This document shows positions 15,869 through 25,005 of a stretch of DNA of 64,000 nucleotides, piece after piece (positions within the stretch are counted from its first letter, which is position 1; each line of letters opens with the position of its first letter). The position numbers and the translations under genes are program-made. The notes beneath the pieces are model-generated. The model was not told where the DNA came from. It did no database searches and saw nothing but the letters and a program-made list of their open reading frames with translations. Origin of the DNA: Soonwooa sp032078105 (GTDB lineage Bacteria; Bacteroidota; Bacteroidia; Flavobacteriales; Weeksellaceae); the NCBI GenBank assembly GCA_046269235.1, contig JBJZOS010000004.1, positions 62,001-126,000 of the forward strand, read 5' to 3'.

Positions 15869-17524
15869 ATGAAGAAGATTTTTTTTCTTTTCCTCATCAG
15901 TTTGTTGATGTATTCTTGCGCGCGCGTTGGTTCTCCTAACGGCGGTGCAAAAGATACAATTCCGCCCAAAATGTTGTTCAGCAATATCGATACAACGCGT
16001 GTTAATGTGCCTGTGACAACTAAAGAATTGCGCATTGAGTTTGATGAATATATCAAGCTAAAAGATATTAATAAAAACCTTATTATCTCGCCACCTATTA
16101 AGACTATCAAAAAGATTTTGCCCGCTAATCTTGGGACAAAATTTTTGTTGATCCAATGGAGCGACACGCTTAAAGAAAATACAACTTACAATTTTAACTT
16201 CGGTAATGCGATTAACGACCTTAACGAAGCTAATGTTTTACCATATTTTAATTTTGCATTTTCTACAGGTCCCGAGATTGAAGATAATTATCTTAGCGGC
16301 ACTGTTGTGGATGCGCTCGGTGAAAAAAAATCCGAAGGTAAAGATGTTAATTATGTTGTCGGACTTTATCAGGTTAAAGATTCGATGGACTATCGTCAAA
16401 AGCCTTACTATATTACCAATGTTGATCCGGATGGTTATTTCGAGCTTAATTATTTATCACCTGGGAAATATAAAGTTCTGGCTTTTGAAGATCAAAACGG
16501 AAATTCAATTTTTGATAATGGAAAGGAAAAATTTGCCTTTTCTAAAGATGATGTTGTCATCGAGGACAAGAAAAATATTTCTGGGACAAAACTGAAACTT
16601 TATCCAAGTGTACCGCCGATTAAGTATAAAGAATACAAACCTATAGATGGCGGCATTATGTTGCTGTACGAAGGGAAACCTGAGAATGTCGAGGTCATTT
16701 CGGCGTCTGCTAATCTCAAAGATTATAAAGTGACGCATCGTCCGAAGTCTGACTCGGTGTTTGTTTGGTTTGATGCCATTGCGCAGAATATTGGTGTTGA
16801 TAAAAGTGATAACATAAAATTAGCTTCAAAAACTGTTGTTAAGACAGATTCTGTTTCGGTTTATTATAAAAATGACGGAAAATCGGAAATGATTTTAGCA
16901 AGTGGATCCGATAAAGTTTTAGCACCAAATACGTTGTTTAAAATTAAAGCTAATTTTCCCGTGTCAGACATACAGTCGGACAAATGGAGATTGACTTCGG
17001 ATAGTATTTCACAAAGTTTTACGGCAAGTATTTCTAAGACCAATAGCGACGATATTATCATTAATTCCGATTTTAAAGCTGGGAAATCTTATCAACTTTC
17101 TATTCCAAAAGAAAGTGTAAAATCTTTTTATAAATCTATCATTAAATCTTATCGCTTCGATTTCGAAATTGGAAAACCTACAGATTTCGGAACTTTTAAA
17201 CTTGAAATTTCCAATGCGCCGACCTCACACTTTTGGGTGCAACTGCTGACTGAAAAAGGCGATGTCCAATATCAACAATATACTAAGGAGAATATTGTCT
17301 ATTTCAAAAACTTAAAACCAGGTGATTATTTTCTTCGTATCTTGGTGGATAATAACGATGATGGCTATTGGCGGACGGCTTCCTTCCAGGAGAATCGATA
17401 TGCGGAGGACGCTTACTTATTTAAAAAAGGAAAAGATCAAAATCCGATGACTAAAATTAATATTCGACCAATGTGGGAAATTAATGAAAAGTGGGATCTT
17501 AACGCTGAAATACAAGGGAATTGA
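15869..17524 (+). CDS. Ig-like domain lipoprotein (SbsA/Big_5-type N-terminal domain)
   Basis: A 551-residue envelope lipoprotein. The signal ends LLMYSCARVG (Cys at 17). The N-terminal 110 residues carry the Bacteroidota Ig-like pattern: PNGGAKDTIPPKML, then FDEYIKLKDINKNLIISPP and WSDTLKENTTYNFNFG. Residues about 115-215 form a second beta domain with LSPGKYKVLAFEDQNGN, of carboxypeptidase-regulatory character, and the C-terminus repeats a similar motif (LKPGDYFLRILVDNNDDGYW). Role unknown; it is probably structural on the periplasmic or outer face. The next gene starts inside its stop codon, so the two are translationally coupled. Confidence 0.85.
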   Translation: MKKIFFLFLISLLMYSCARVGSPNGGAKDTIPPKMLFSNIDTTRVNVPVTTKELRIEFDEYIKLKDINKNLIISPPIKTIKKILPANLGTKFLLIQWSDTLKENTTYNFNFGNAINDLNEANVLPYFNFAFSTGPEIEDNYLSGTVVDALGEKKSEGKDVNYVVGLYQVKDSMDYRQKPYYITNVDPDGYFELNYLSPGKYKVLAFEDQNGNSIFDNGKEKFAFSKDDVVIEDKKNISGTKLKLYPSVPPIKYKEYKPIDGGIMLLYEGKPENVEVISASANLKDYKVTHRPKSDSVFVWFDAIAQNIGVDKSDNIKLASKTVVKTDSVSVYYKNDGKSEMILASGSDKVLAPNTLFKIKANFPVSDIQSDKWRLTSDSISQSFTASISKTNSDDIIINSDFKAGKSYQLSIPKESVKSFYKSIIKSYRFDFEIGKPTDFGTFKLEISNAPTSHFWVQLLTEKGDVQYQQYTKENIVYFKNLKPGDYFLRILVDNNDDGYWRTASFQENRYAEDAYLFKKGKDQNPMTKINIRPMWEINEKWDLNAEIQGN

Positions 17525-17982
17525 AAAATATTTTAAGAATTTTAATTGTTGTAATTATAATATTTGGATTAATACAATTGATTCCGATTGATAGAGTTAA
17601 TGAACCTGTCAAAAAAGAGGAGAATTTTGTAGATAATTATAAAGTGAGTCCGCGTGTCAAGAATTTGATAATTGCAGCCTGTTACGATTGTCATTCTAAC
17701 GAGGTCAAATATCCAGACTATGCTTATGTCGCACCAATATCTTGGATGGTGAAAGATCACGTGTCGGAAGGTCGCGAACGTCTTAATTTTTCGAAATGGG
17801 GGACTTATAATCATTTCCAAAAAGAAGGGATGATGGAGAAAAGTATTGCAAGCGTGGAAAATTATACGATGCCATTGTCCGCGTATATCTCAAAACATCC
17901 CGAAGCTAATCTTAGTAAGGCAGATCGAGAATTGATGACAATTTTTTTTCGAGAAGTTCTTAAAGATCTAAAAGAAAAATAA
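17521..17982 (+). CDS. heme-binding domain protein, membrane anchored
   Basis: A 153-residue protein with one N-terminal membrane segment (about 4-22) and a periplasmic domain with the c-type heme motif CYDCHSNEVKYP, typical of the haem_bd family. Conserved downstream blocks WMVKDHVSEGRERLNFSKW and MPLSAYISKHPEA are also present. The start appears to be TTG at 17521, overlapping the TGA of the Ig-like lipoprotein; no ATG fits. It probably carries a covalently bound heme and acts in periplasmic electron transfer or sensing. Confidence 0.88.
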   Translation: MKNILRILIVVIIIFGLIQLIPIDRVNEPVKKEENFVDNYKVSPRVKNLIIAACYDCHSNEVKYPDYAYVAPISWMVKDHVSEGRERLNFSKWGTYNHFQKEGMMEKSIASVENYTMPLSAYISKHPEANLSKADRELMTIFFREVLKDLKEK

Positions 17983-18038
17983 ATGTTGATGACGTAATAT
18001 CAACCGTCAATCATCAATCTTAAAAATAATATATCACC

Positions 18039-19109
18039 ATGAATTTTGAAGATTTTATCATTGCCCCAAAACCCATAAAAACTGAAGAATGGCAATTGGG
18101 CGCTCACATCGCAAATGAGATTTTGGAGGACAGTATTGTGTTGTTGTTTGTTTCCGATAATCGTGGTGCGCGTGGCGATGCTGAGGTTCAGGATTTTATG
18201 AATATTCGTCGCGAGTTTTACAGATTGTCAAAATTGGATTTCGAAATTCCGATGGTGGATTTGGGCGATTTGGTGTCTGGTAAAAGTCTAGAAGATACAC
18301 ATTATATTCTGCAAGAGGTGCTTTCTGCTTGTCATTACAAACGCGCGATTCCGGTTGTGATTGGAGGTTCTACGGATTTTGCATATTCACTTTATGCCGC
18401 TTTAGATTTTCATTATAAAAAGATAAATTACACCCAAATCAACAATGTTGTGTCTTTGTCGCAAGGTGATGAAATTAATGAGCGTAATTTTTTAAGTAAA
18501 ATTTTGGGTTCAAAAAACTTCGAGATTCAAAATTATCATCATCTTGGTTATCAAAAGCATCTTAACGAATTAGATTCAGTTAAATTGATAAAAGAAGTTC
18601 AATTCGATGTCATTCGTTTGGCAGAAATGATGAATTCTACAGACCGAACCGAACCTTATTTTAGAAAAACAGATTTGGTAACGATTAATTGTGACGCCAT
18701 CGAAAGTGGCATGGATTCTTTCTCGATAAATCCTCAGGTTAACGGACTCAACAAGCGCGAAATTTGTGCTTATATGAAAGAAATTGGTCTTAGCGAAAAT
18801 CTAAAATCTGTTGGTATTTTTAATTTTAATATTTATTCTGATGACCGAATGAATCATCAGCTTTTGGCGCAAATGATTTGGTATTTGATAGAAGGAATCA
18901 ATATCCAAAGGTCACATCCTAAAGAGCGAAAGTTCGAAACCTATTGGGTGATGGTTGGCGAAGAAAGTCATGCTTTCCAACGTGACACGTTCAGAAATCT
19001 TTGGTATTTTGGGGAAGATGAAGATTCTAATAATTTAATTCCGTGTTCGCGCTCGGATTTTGAGGACGCCAAAAAAGGTTATTTGGGCGAACGTTTTACT
19101 AGAAAATAA
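18039..19109 (+). CDS. ureohydrolase (arginase/formimidoylglutamase)-fold protein, likely non-catalytic
   Basis: A 356-residue protein usually labelled formimidoylglutamase or arginase family in flavobacteria. The fold is recognisable (NRGARGDAEVQDFMNIRREFY near the N-terminus, IPVVIGGSTDF near residue 110), but the manganese ligands are gone. GG-x-H-S reads GGSTDF, the DAHxD position reads SLSQGDE, and DxDxxDP reads NCDAIESG. A hydrolase needing two Mn ions could not work with this set, so a structural or regulatory role is likely. It precedes the glycosyltransferase by 5 bp, forming an operon. Confidence 0.85.
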   Translation: MNFEDFIIAPKPIKTEEWQLGAHIANEILEDSIVLLFVSDNRGARGDAEVQDFMNIRREFYRLSKLDFEIPMVDLGDLVSGKSLEDTHYILQEVLSACHYKRAIPVVIGGSTDFAYSLYAALDFHYKKINYTQINNVVSLSQGDEINERNFLSKILGSKNFEIQNYHHLGYQKHLNELDSVKLIKEVQFDVIRLAEMMNSTDRTEPYFRKTDLVTINCDAIESGMDSFSINPQVNGLNKREICAYMKEIGLSENLKSVGIFNFNIYSDDRMNHQLLAQMIWYLIEGINIQRSHPKERKFETYWVMVGEESHAFQRDTFRNLWYFGEDEDSNNLIPCSRSDFEDAKKGYLGERFTRK

Positions 19110-19114
19110 AAAAT

Positions 19115-20122
19115 ATGCGACCAAAAGTTTCGGTAATTGTTCCCGTTTATAATGTCGAAATTTATCTTGAAAAATGTCTTGTTTCGTTAATTAATCAGCG
19201 ACTTTCCGATATTGAAATTATTGTGGTTAATGACGGGAGCAAAGATAATTCTCAACAAATTATTGATGATTTTGTAAGTCGTTTTCCTGAAAAAATCAAA
19301 GCTTTTACTAAAGGAAATGCTGGACTTAGCGACGCTCGTAATTTTGGATTAAAACATTGCACCGGCGAGTATATTGGTTTTGTAGACAGTGACGATTATG
19401 TGACGGAAGATATGTTTGCGGAAATGTACGATTTGGCGCAAAAATATAATGCCGAAATGATAATTTGTAATTTGCAGAAAGTTGATCAGTTTGGGAATGT
19501 TATGCAAAAGTTGACGCAAATCCCAAATATGCCAGAGAAAATTGACTTGAGTGAGCATTTTTCTGTGTTTTCGGATTTGAGTTACTTTGCTTGTAATAAA
19601 ATTTTTAGAGCTGATTTATTTACGAATACAGAATTTAAAAAAGGAATTCATTTCGAGGATATACAGTTAATTCCGCAGCTTTTGTTGAAGTGCAAAACAA
19701 TTGCTCAAACGCAGAAATTCCATTATCAATATCTAGATCGCACCGATTCTATAACCAAAACGCATACGTTGAAAGGCCTTGATATTCTTGACGCTGTTAA
19801 AGATGTTGAAGTTGCTTTTAAAAATTCTCGTTTTTCTAACCGAACAATAGAACTTAAGAACTTCCAGATTCTAGAAGGTGTTTATACTTTTTTAGCTTAT
19901 TTGGCTTTTGTGAAAGACCCGTCGACTTATTTGCAAATGCGAAAGGCACTGTCAACTTTTATGAAGGAACGTCAAATAACAAGAAATGATGTTCTGGCTT
20001 ACAAAAGATTTGGAGAAAATTACTTTTCTAGCTTGCCAATCAAGAAGCGGGTTTATTATTTAATTCAATTTTTTATACCAGTAGGTTGGCATAAAATCAT
20101 TATTTCGAAGTTATCGAAATAA
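19115..20122 (+). CDS. glycosyltransferase family 2
   Basis: A 335-residue GT-A enzyme transferring a sugar from a nucleotide donor. The nucleotide-binding start VSVIVPVYNVEIYLEKCL, the VNDGSKDNSQ segment and the GNAGLSDARNFGL helix are all canonical, and the metal-binding DxD is DSDD near residue 90. The C-terminal third (after about 220) is helical and family-variable, with a hydrophobic patch near the end (YYLIQFFIPVGW) that may touch the membrane. It is coupled to the ureohydrolase-like gene and lies just before the exopolysaccharide module, which suggests a role in surface glycan assembly; donor and acceptor unknown. Confidence 0.92.
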   Translation: MRPKVSVIVPVYNVEIYLEKCLVSLINQRLSDIEIIVVNDGSKDNSQQIIDDFVSRFPEKIKAFTKGNAGLSDARNFGLKHCTGEYIGFVDSDDYVTEDMFAEMYDLAQKYNAEMIICNLQKVDQFGNVMQKLTQIPNMPEKIDLSEHFSVFSDLSYFACNKIFRADLFTNTEFKKGIHFEDIQLIPQLLLKCKTIAQTQKFHYQYLDRTDSITKTHTLKGLDILDAVKDVEVAFKNSRFSNRTIELKNFQILEGVYTFLAYLAFVKDPSTYLQMRKALSTFMKERQITRNDVLAYKRFGENYFSSLPIKKRVYYLIQFFIPVGWHKIIISKLSK

Positions 20123-20250
20123 GTATTTGTCGATGCTTTTACCTTATAAATTGAATGGCAATTAGAAATTGTGATGCAATGCTTTTAGTTTCACTAAAGC
20201 TATCTTGTGTTTTTTTTTTAATCGATGGCAGCTTATTACGTATTTATTAT

Positions 20251-20258
20251 TAATTTTG
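20251..20258 (+). promoter_or_regulatory. possible -7 box (TAATTTTG) for the exopolysaccharide operon
   Basis: It matches TAnnTTTG 68 bp before the first gene of the module; no good -33 element is seen. The 20123-20326 gap holds nothing else that I recognise. Confidence 0.35.
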
Positions 20259-20326
20259 TCCGAAGATGAGAGCTTGTGCTATAAATCTAACACGCAACAC
20301 ATGATGAGAATTTACGATTATAAACT

Positions 20327-21439
20327 ATGGACAAGATAGTTTTTGTACAAAATATGGATTTTGAATCTTTCTTTGTATTAAAGATGGTCCTTGGTTTCAT
20401 TATTTCTTTTTTGCTGACTTATTTTACGATACCTTCTATTATAAAGATTTCGCGCCGAAAAAATTTGATGGATGAGCCTACTATGAGAAGTTCGCATCAA
20501 AGAAAAATCCCAAATCTTGGGGGAATTGCGATTTTTTTTGCGCTTGGTGCTTGTGCTCCAATTTTCGCCTACGAATTGTTCGATCAGTATAAGTTTTTGT
20601 TTGCTTCTCTTGTGATACTTTTCTTTGTTGGTATTGCTGATGATATTGTTGTAATGAGGGCTTATAAAAAATTAATTGCGCAGATAATAGTTTCGGTATT
20701 GATGGTAGTAGGTTCTGACGTTAGGATTAGAAGTTTTTTTGGACTCTTCGGTATTTTTGAACTTAATTATTACTTCAGTATTTTTTTTAGTGTTTTAACT
20801 TTTATTGTTTTAATAAATGCTTTTAACTTAATTGACGGTATAGATGGACTTGCAGGAGGGTATAGTATTTTATCTAGCGGTCTTTTCGCCATTAGTTTTT
20901 ATCGATTGGGAGAGTATAATTTTCCTCTAGTTGTTTTTTGTGTCATTATTATTGGCTCGGTATCAGGTTTTTTAAGGTATAACCTGTCAAATGTGCGTGA
21001 TAACAAAATATTTATGGGCGATACTGGCTCTATGATTTTGGGTTTTTTGTTAGCTTTTACAGCAATTAACTTTATAGATGTGTTTATAGACAAAGGAGAT
21101 TTCACCAAGCCGCATTATCATTTGCTTTCAGCGCCTGTCATTGCTCTTTCGATTTTAATAATACCAATTGCTGATACATTTTCAGTTATCCTTATTAGGC
21201 TTATGAAGCGCAAATCTTTGTTGAAGCCAGATAAAAATCACCTGCATCATAGACTGCTAGAGTTGAATTTAACACATCGCCGTGCGACTTTGGCAATATG
21301 TACAATTTATTTATTGGTAATTGCTACTGTATATTTTTTAAGACAAATGAATGTTAATTTGTTATTTTTGATTGTGTTTTCGATTGGGATGTTTTTATCC
21401 TTTTTACCTTTCTTATTAAAAAAACTTTTTGATAAATAA
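20327..21439 (+). CDS. undecaprenyl-phosphate sugar-1-phosphate transferase (WecA/TagO/MraY family)
   Basis: A 370-residue multi-pass membrane enzyme with about ten membrane helices. It puts the first sugar phosphate (typically GlcNAc-1-P from UDP-GlcNAc) on undecaprenyl phosphate. Family motifs are seen: DEPTMRSSHQRKIPNLGG near residue 46, FVGIADDIV (the DDxxD region), NAFNLIDGIDGLAGG, FMGDTGSMILGF, and the WecA/TagO-type HHRLLELNLTHRRA near the C-terminus. It starts the three-gene exopolysaccharide module. A second in-frame ATG at 20354 (MDFESFF) is an alternative start. Confidence 0.93.
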   Translation: MDKIVFVQNMDFESFFVLKMVLGFIISFLLTYFTIPSIIKISRRKNLMDEPTMRSSHQRKIPNLGGIAIFFALGACAPIFAYELFDQYKFLFASLVILFFVGIADDIVVMRAYKKLIAQIIVSVLMVVGSDVRIRSFFGLFGIFELNYYFSIFFSVLTFIVLINAFNLIDGIDGLAGGYSILSSGLFAISFYRLGEYNFPLVVFCVIIIGSVSGFLRYNLSNVRDNKIFMGDTGSMILGFLLAFTAINFIDVFIDKGDFTKPHYHLLSAPVIALSILIIPIADTFSVILIRLMKRKSLLKPDKNHLHHRLLELNLTHRRATLAICTIYLLVIATVYFLRQMNVNLLFLIVFSIGMFLSFLPFLLKKLFDK

Positions 21440-21445
21440 TTATAT

Positions 21446-22324
21446 TTGATTATGATGCGGAAATTATATTTATACCTCTTTTTGTTGCTTCTGATAGTGA
21501 GTTCTTGTGTTTCCAGAAAGGATATTACTTATCTTCAGCCGAGCGCAAGCTTAACAATAAATGAGGATGGTCTTATCCCTTATAACATTCAAGAATATCG
21601 TATAACAAAGAATGATATTTTAGGTCTTAACATTATCACCACGCCAAAAGGTGATGCTGCACAATTTTATTCTAGTTATAATGTTTCAGCAGGTGGCGAG
21701 TCTGGCGCTACAGGATTGAATCCTGCCACGGGTGGCGGTTCCTCAAGTAATTCCGGAGGAGCAACTAACTTAGGTAATTCAAGATTTTATTTTAACGGAA
21801 TAAAGGTTGATTCTAAAGGTGATATTTATGTTTTTGGTATAGGTTTTATAAAAGCTGAGGGCCGAACTTTAGAAGATATAGGTCACGAAATTCAGACGAA
21901 AGTTAATGAGAACTTTTTAGATGGAAAATCAGAAGTTCGCGTTACTATCGATGGGATTAACTATTATATTCTTGGCGACATGGAGAGCACTGACCTAACT
22001 GGTGCAAAAAAAGCGCATGTACAACAGCTTAATATATTAGAAGCTCTATCTGCAAATAGTGGTCTGAACAGAACCATAGACAGGAAAAATATTACACTTC
22101 TTCGTAAATATCCTGAAGGTATAAAACGTGTTAAGCTGGACTTAACCCGAGAAGATGTGATGAATTCACCTTACTTTTGGCTGCAGAATGGAGATATGAT
22201 TATGTTAAGTACAAATAAGAAAGCAATTTCTGGTTTTGGAAAAGAACCTCTACAGAGTTTATCAACAGGTGTTACTTTGTTGACTACGGTCTTGTCTATT
22301 TATTTGATTTTTACCAAGTTATAA
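21446..22324 (+). CDS. polysaccharide export lipoprotein (Wza-like)
   Basis: A 292-residue outer-membrane export protein. The lipoprotein signal ends VSSCVSRKD. The poly-export domain begins at YRITKNDILGLNI and is interrupted by a Gly/Ser-rich loop (residues about 85-113) before GDIYVFGIGFIKAEG. An SLBB-like domain follows with VTIDGINYYILGDM. Hydrophobic residues near the C-terminus (LLTTVLSIYLIFTKL) form the membrane helix found in Bacteroidota Wza-like proteins. It lies between the initiating transferase and the Wzc-like kinase with 1-6 bp gaps. Confidence 0.92.
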   Translation: MIMMRKLYLYLFLLLLIVSSCVSRKDITYLQPSASLTINEDGLIPYNIQEYRITKNDILGLNIITTPKGDAAQFYSSYNVSAGGESGATGLNPATGGGSSSNSGGATNLGNSRFYFNGIKVDSKGDIYVFGIGFIKAEGRTLEDIGHEIQTKVNENFLDGKSEVRVTIDGINYYILGDMESTDLTGAKKAHVQQLNILEALSANSGLNRTIDRKNITLLRKYPEGIKRVKLDLTREDVMNSPYFWLQNGDMIMLSTNKKAISGFGKEPLQSLSTGVTLLTTVLSIYLIFTKL

Positions 22325-22325
22325 T

Positions 22326-24818
22326 ATGATCCCAGATAATAATAAAAAACAAGTCGAGGTTGAAGAAGAAGTTAAATCGAAATCATTTAGCTTGTTTGAT
22401 CCTATGCATTTTGTACATAGGTTATTAAAAAATTGGTACTGGTTTGTAATTCTAGGACTTATAGGTTATGCTATTGCTTTCTTGTATAGTAAATATTATG
22501 CGCAAAGAGTCTATGAGTCGAATTTGTCGCTGAGTATTTCTAATAATACAGCAAGTTATTTTACACCCAATCAATCTATTAATTTTATTTGGGGACAAGG
22601 GGGCAATCAAGATGGGGTCTATATTAAAAAGATTTTACTTTCCAGAAGTCTTAACGAATATTTGGTTAACAAGCTGGATCTTTATACCAATTACACCACA
22701 AAAGGGTTAATAAAGCAGACTTACTTGGACCAAGATGATTCTCCAGTGATTTTAAAATTGGACAAAAGTCATGCTCAACAAGTTAATTATCAGATTACAC
22801 TTATCCCAAAAGGAAATGATAAATATGAAGTTGTGCTTCCAGAAGATGGCAAGTCAACAACGCTTTACAATTATCAAACAGAAAGTTATGAAACGATACC
22901 CGATTATCCACAGCCTCAAAATAAAATTATAGGTATTGATGAATGGTATACCTCTCCGAATTTAAGATTTAAGCTAGAAAAAAATCCGAATCCTTCTTCG
23001 ATTAAATTCGATAATATTAATATAACATTATTGGCTATTAATACCGCAGTTAATGGTATTGTATCAACACTTTCTGTACGTTTTGATCAAGAATTGCCAT
23101 CTATTATGATTATTAGCAAAAAAGGATATAATCTTAATGGGACTGTTAGGTTTCTAAATATTGCTGTCGATGAGCTTATCAAAAAAAGACTAGAAGATAC
23201 GAATACCGTTGACAAAAACACATTAGAATACCTAGCTAAAAATATCGATAAAGTAAGAAAAAAATTAGACTCTAGCGCAGCCTATCTTAACCATATTAAA
23301 GTTAGTAACAGACTATATGATTTTAAAGGCTTAGATTCTAAAACCTTTGACAAACTTAAAGAAATAGAAACGAAAAAAGCAGAGCTTTTATCCAAAGTTA
23401 AAAATCTTGACCAAGTCCGAAATGTTGTTAACTCGAACAATATTGAGAAAATTATTAACATCAGCAGTGCAGGGATAGAAGACGGCGTATTTTCTGCTAC
23501 GGTTTCTGAGCTCAAAGCACTTTATGCAAAGCGTAGAGAAATGGCGAAAATCTACACGCCCAATTCTGAGCCAATGCGTGAAATCAACAGATTGATTAAC
23601 GAAGCAAAACTGAATTCAGTCGGTGGCTTACGTCAATATTATGCCACATTCGATCAACAAATGAATGATCTAGATGTAGAATTAAATAGTCTTGAAGGAA
23701 GTCTAGCAACTTTGCCAGAAAAGCAACGTTTATATCTGGATGCCGAAAGAGGTTACAACATTATAGAATCAACATACAATTCACTTTTGACAGAGCAAGC
23801 AAAAGCCCAAATGAGAATTGTATCAAATAAAAGTAACTTAACAATAATTGATAAAGCGAAAAATCTAGGACAAGGGCCTATCGCTCCCAATGTCGAAATC
23901 GTGAAAAGCGCGATTATCGGTGGATTATTGATTATTCCGTTATTGCTCATTGCATTGTCAGAAGTTTTAGACAATCGCGTAAGAAATATCAAAGAAGTTG
24001 TAGGTGTAACCAAAATGCCGTTGTTAGGTGTTATTGGAAAAAATACAGATGATAGCAATCTTAGCGTTTTGGACCGTCCAAAATCTTCTATTGCAGAAGC
24101 ATTCCGAGGCGTACGCGCCAATCTTAAATTTTTATTCGATGAGGCCAAACCCAGCAAAGTTATCTTGGTAACATCCTCCATTAGTGGAGAAGGGAAAACT
24201 TATAACTCGATGAATTTGGCAACTGTCTTAGCCATAAGTGGAAAGAAGACGGTCTTATTGGGAATGGACCTTAGAAAACCAAAAATATTTGGAGATTTCA
24301 AAATCAATAATAAAAGTGGTATTTCCAATTATTTAACGGGAGAATCATCTTTAGACCAGATTGTTAATAAGACCCAGATTGCAAGTTTGGATGTTATAAC
24401 TTCTGGACCTATTCCGCCTAATCCTTCGGAGCTTTTATTAAGTGAGAAAAATCAAAAATTATTGGAGGAACTTAAAAAACAGTATGAATATATTGTCATA
24501 GACTCGCCGCCTGTGGGACTCGTAGCAGATGCGTTTGAGTTGATGAAGCATGCCGATGCAACCATATACGTGGTAAGACATGAGTATACAGAAAAGTATA
24601 TGCTTAATCTAATTAAGGATAAATTAGCTAAAAAAGAGGTTTCTCATATTGGACTTATCTATAACGACTACGAAGCTAAACAAGGCTACGGCTACGGCTA
24701 TGGTTATGGCTACGGCTATGGTTATGGCTATGGTTATTTTGAAGAAGATGCAGATTACAAAGAGCCAGGTATTATTAAGTTAAGAAATAAAATACGTAAG
24801 CTTTTTAAAAGGAACTAG
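22326..24818 (+). CDS. polysaccharide co-polymerase / BY-type tyrosine autokinase (Wzc-like)
   Basis: An 830-residue inner membrane protein controlling chain length and export of exopolysaccharide. The N-terminal Wzz domain has a first membrane helix at about 38-57 (WYWFVILGLIGYAIAFLY), then a long coiled-coil-rich periplasmic part. The second helix (IIGGLLIIPLLLIALSE) is near residue 535. The cytoplasmic kinase has Walker A SGEGKTYNSMNLA near 622, Walker A' GMDLRKP and Walker B YIVIDSPP. The tyrosine cluster is exceptional: nine consecutive Gly-Tyr pairs (24684-24737) before FEEDADYKEPG. It is the last gene of the module; no Wzx, Wzy or further glycosyltransferase follows. Confidence 0.95.
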   Translation: MIPDNNKKQVEVEEEVKSKSFSLFDPMHFVHRLLKNWYWFVILGLIGYAIAFLYSKYYAQRVYESNLSLSISNNTASYFTPNQSINFIWGQGGNQDGVYIKKILLSRSLNEYLVNKLDLYTNYTTKGLIKQTYLDQDDSPVILKLDKSHAQQVNYQITLIPKGNDKYEVVLPEDGKSTTLYNYQTESYETIPDYPQPQNKIIGIDEWYTSPNLRFKLEKNPNPSSIKFDNINITLLAINTAVNGIVSTLSVRFDQELPSIMIISKKGYNLNGTVRFLNIAVDELIKKRLEDTNTVDKNTLEYLAKNIDKVRKKLDSSAAYLNHIKVSNRLYDFKGLDSKTFDKLKEIETKKAELLSKVKNLDQVRNVVNSNNIEKIINISSAGIEDGVFSATVSELKALYAKRREMAKIYTPNSEPMREINRLINEAKLNSVGGLRQYYATFDQQMNDLDVELNSLEGSLATLPEKQRLYLDAERGYNIIESTYNSLLTEQAKAQMRIVSNKSNLTIIDKAKNLGQGPIAPNVEIVKSAIIGGLLIIPLLLIALSEVLDNRVRNIKEVVGVTKMPLLGVIGKNTDDSNLSVLDRPKSSIAEAFRGVRANLKFLFDEAKPSKVILVTSSISGEGKTYNSMNLATVLAISGKKTVLLGMDLRKPKIFGDFKINNKSGISNYLTGESSLDQIVNKTQIASLDVITSGPIPPNPSELLLSEKNQKLLEELKKQYEYIVIDSPPVGLVADAFELMKHADATIYVVRHEYTEKYMLNLIKDKLAKKEVSHIGLIYNDYEAKQGYGYGYGYGYGYGYGYGYFEEDADYKEPGIIKLRNKIRKLFKRN
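24684..24737 (+). repeat. nine 6-bp repeats encoding a Gly-Tyr tail
   Basis: Nine units of GGCTAC, GGCTAT or GGTTAT in the 3' end of the Wzc-like kinase gene. Codons vary only at silent positions, so the array could change length by slippage without shifting frame. Confidence 0.95.
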
Positions 24819-24962
24819 TGACGCCGAGATTGCAATTAGAAACTGTGTTTTTGAATGATTTAATAAATTTTTTAAATAGTTGCGTTATTTAATTAACTTA
24901 TTTTAATGAGATCAATTGTTTTTTAACGAAATTTTAAGAAGTTTCCTAACCTAAAAATGTGT

Positions 24963-24970
24963 TATATTTG
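24963..24970 (+). promoter_or_regulatory. -7 box TATATTTG upstream of porG
   Basis: It matches TAnnTTTG 35 bp before the porG start. At the -33 distance there is only TTTC. It probably drives the porG-uppS-bamA-ompH block. Confidence 0.5.
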
Positions 24971-25005
24971 CACCAATTTTTAGGGAGAAATTATCCCCAA
25001 AGAAT

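Noticed and set aside
20158..24847. GCAATTAGAAAyTGTG occurs at 20158-20173 and 24832-24847, flanking the exopolysaccharide genes like attachment repeats
   Set aside because: A 15-of-16 match between two AT-rich sites can arise by chance in 64 kb, and no integrase or other mobile gene is present.
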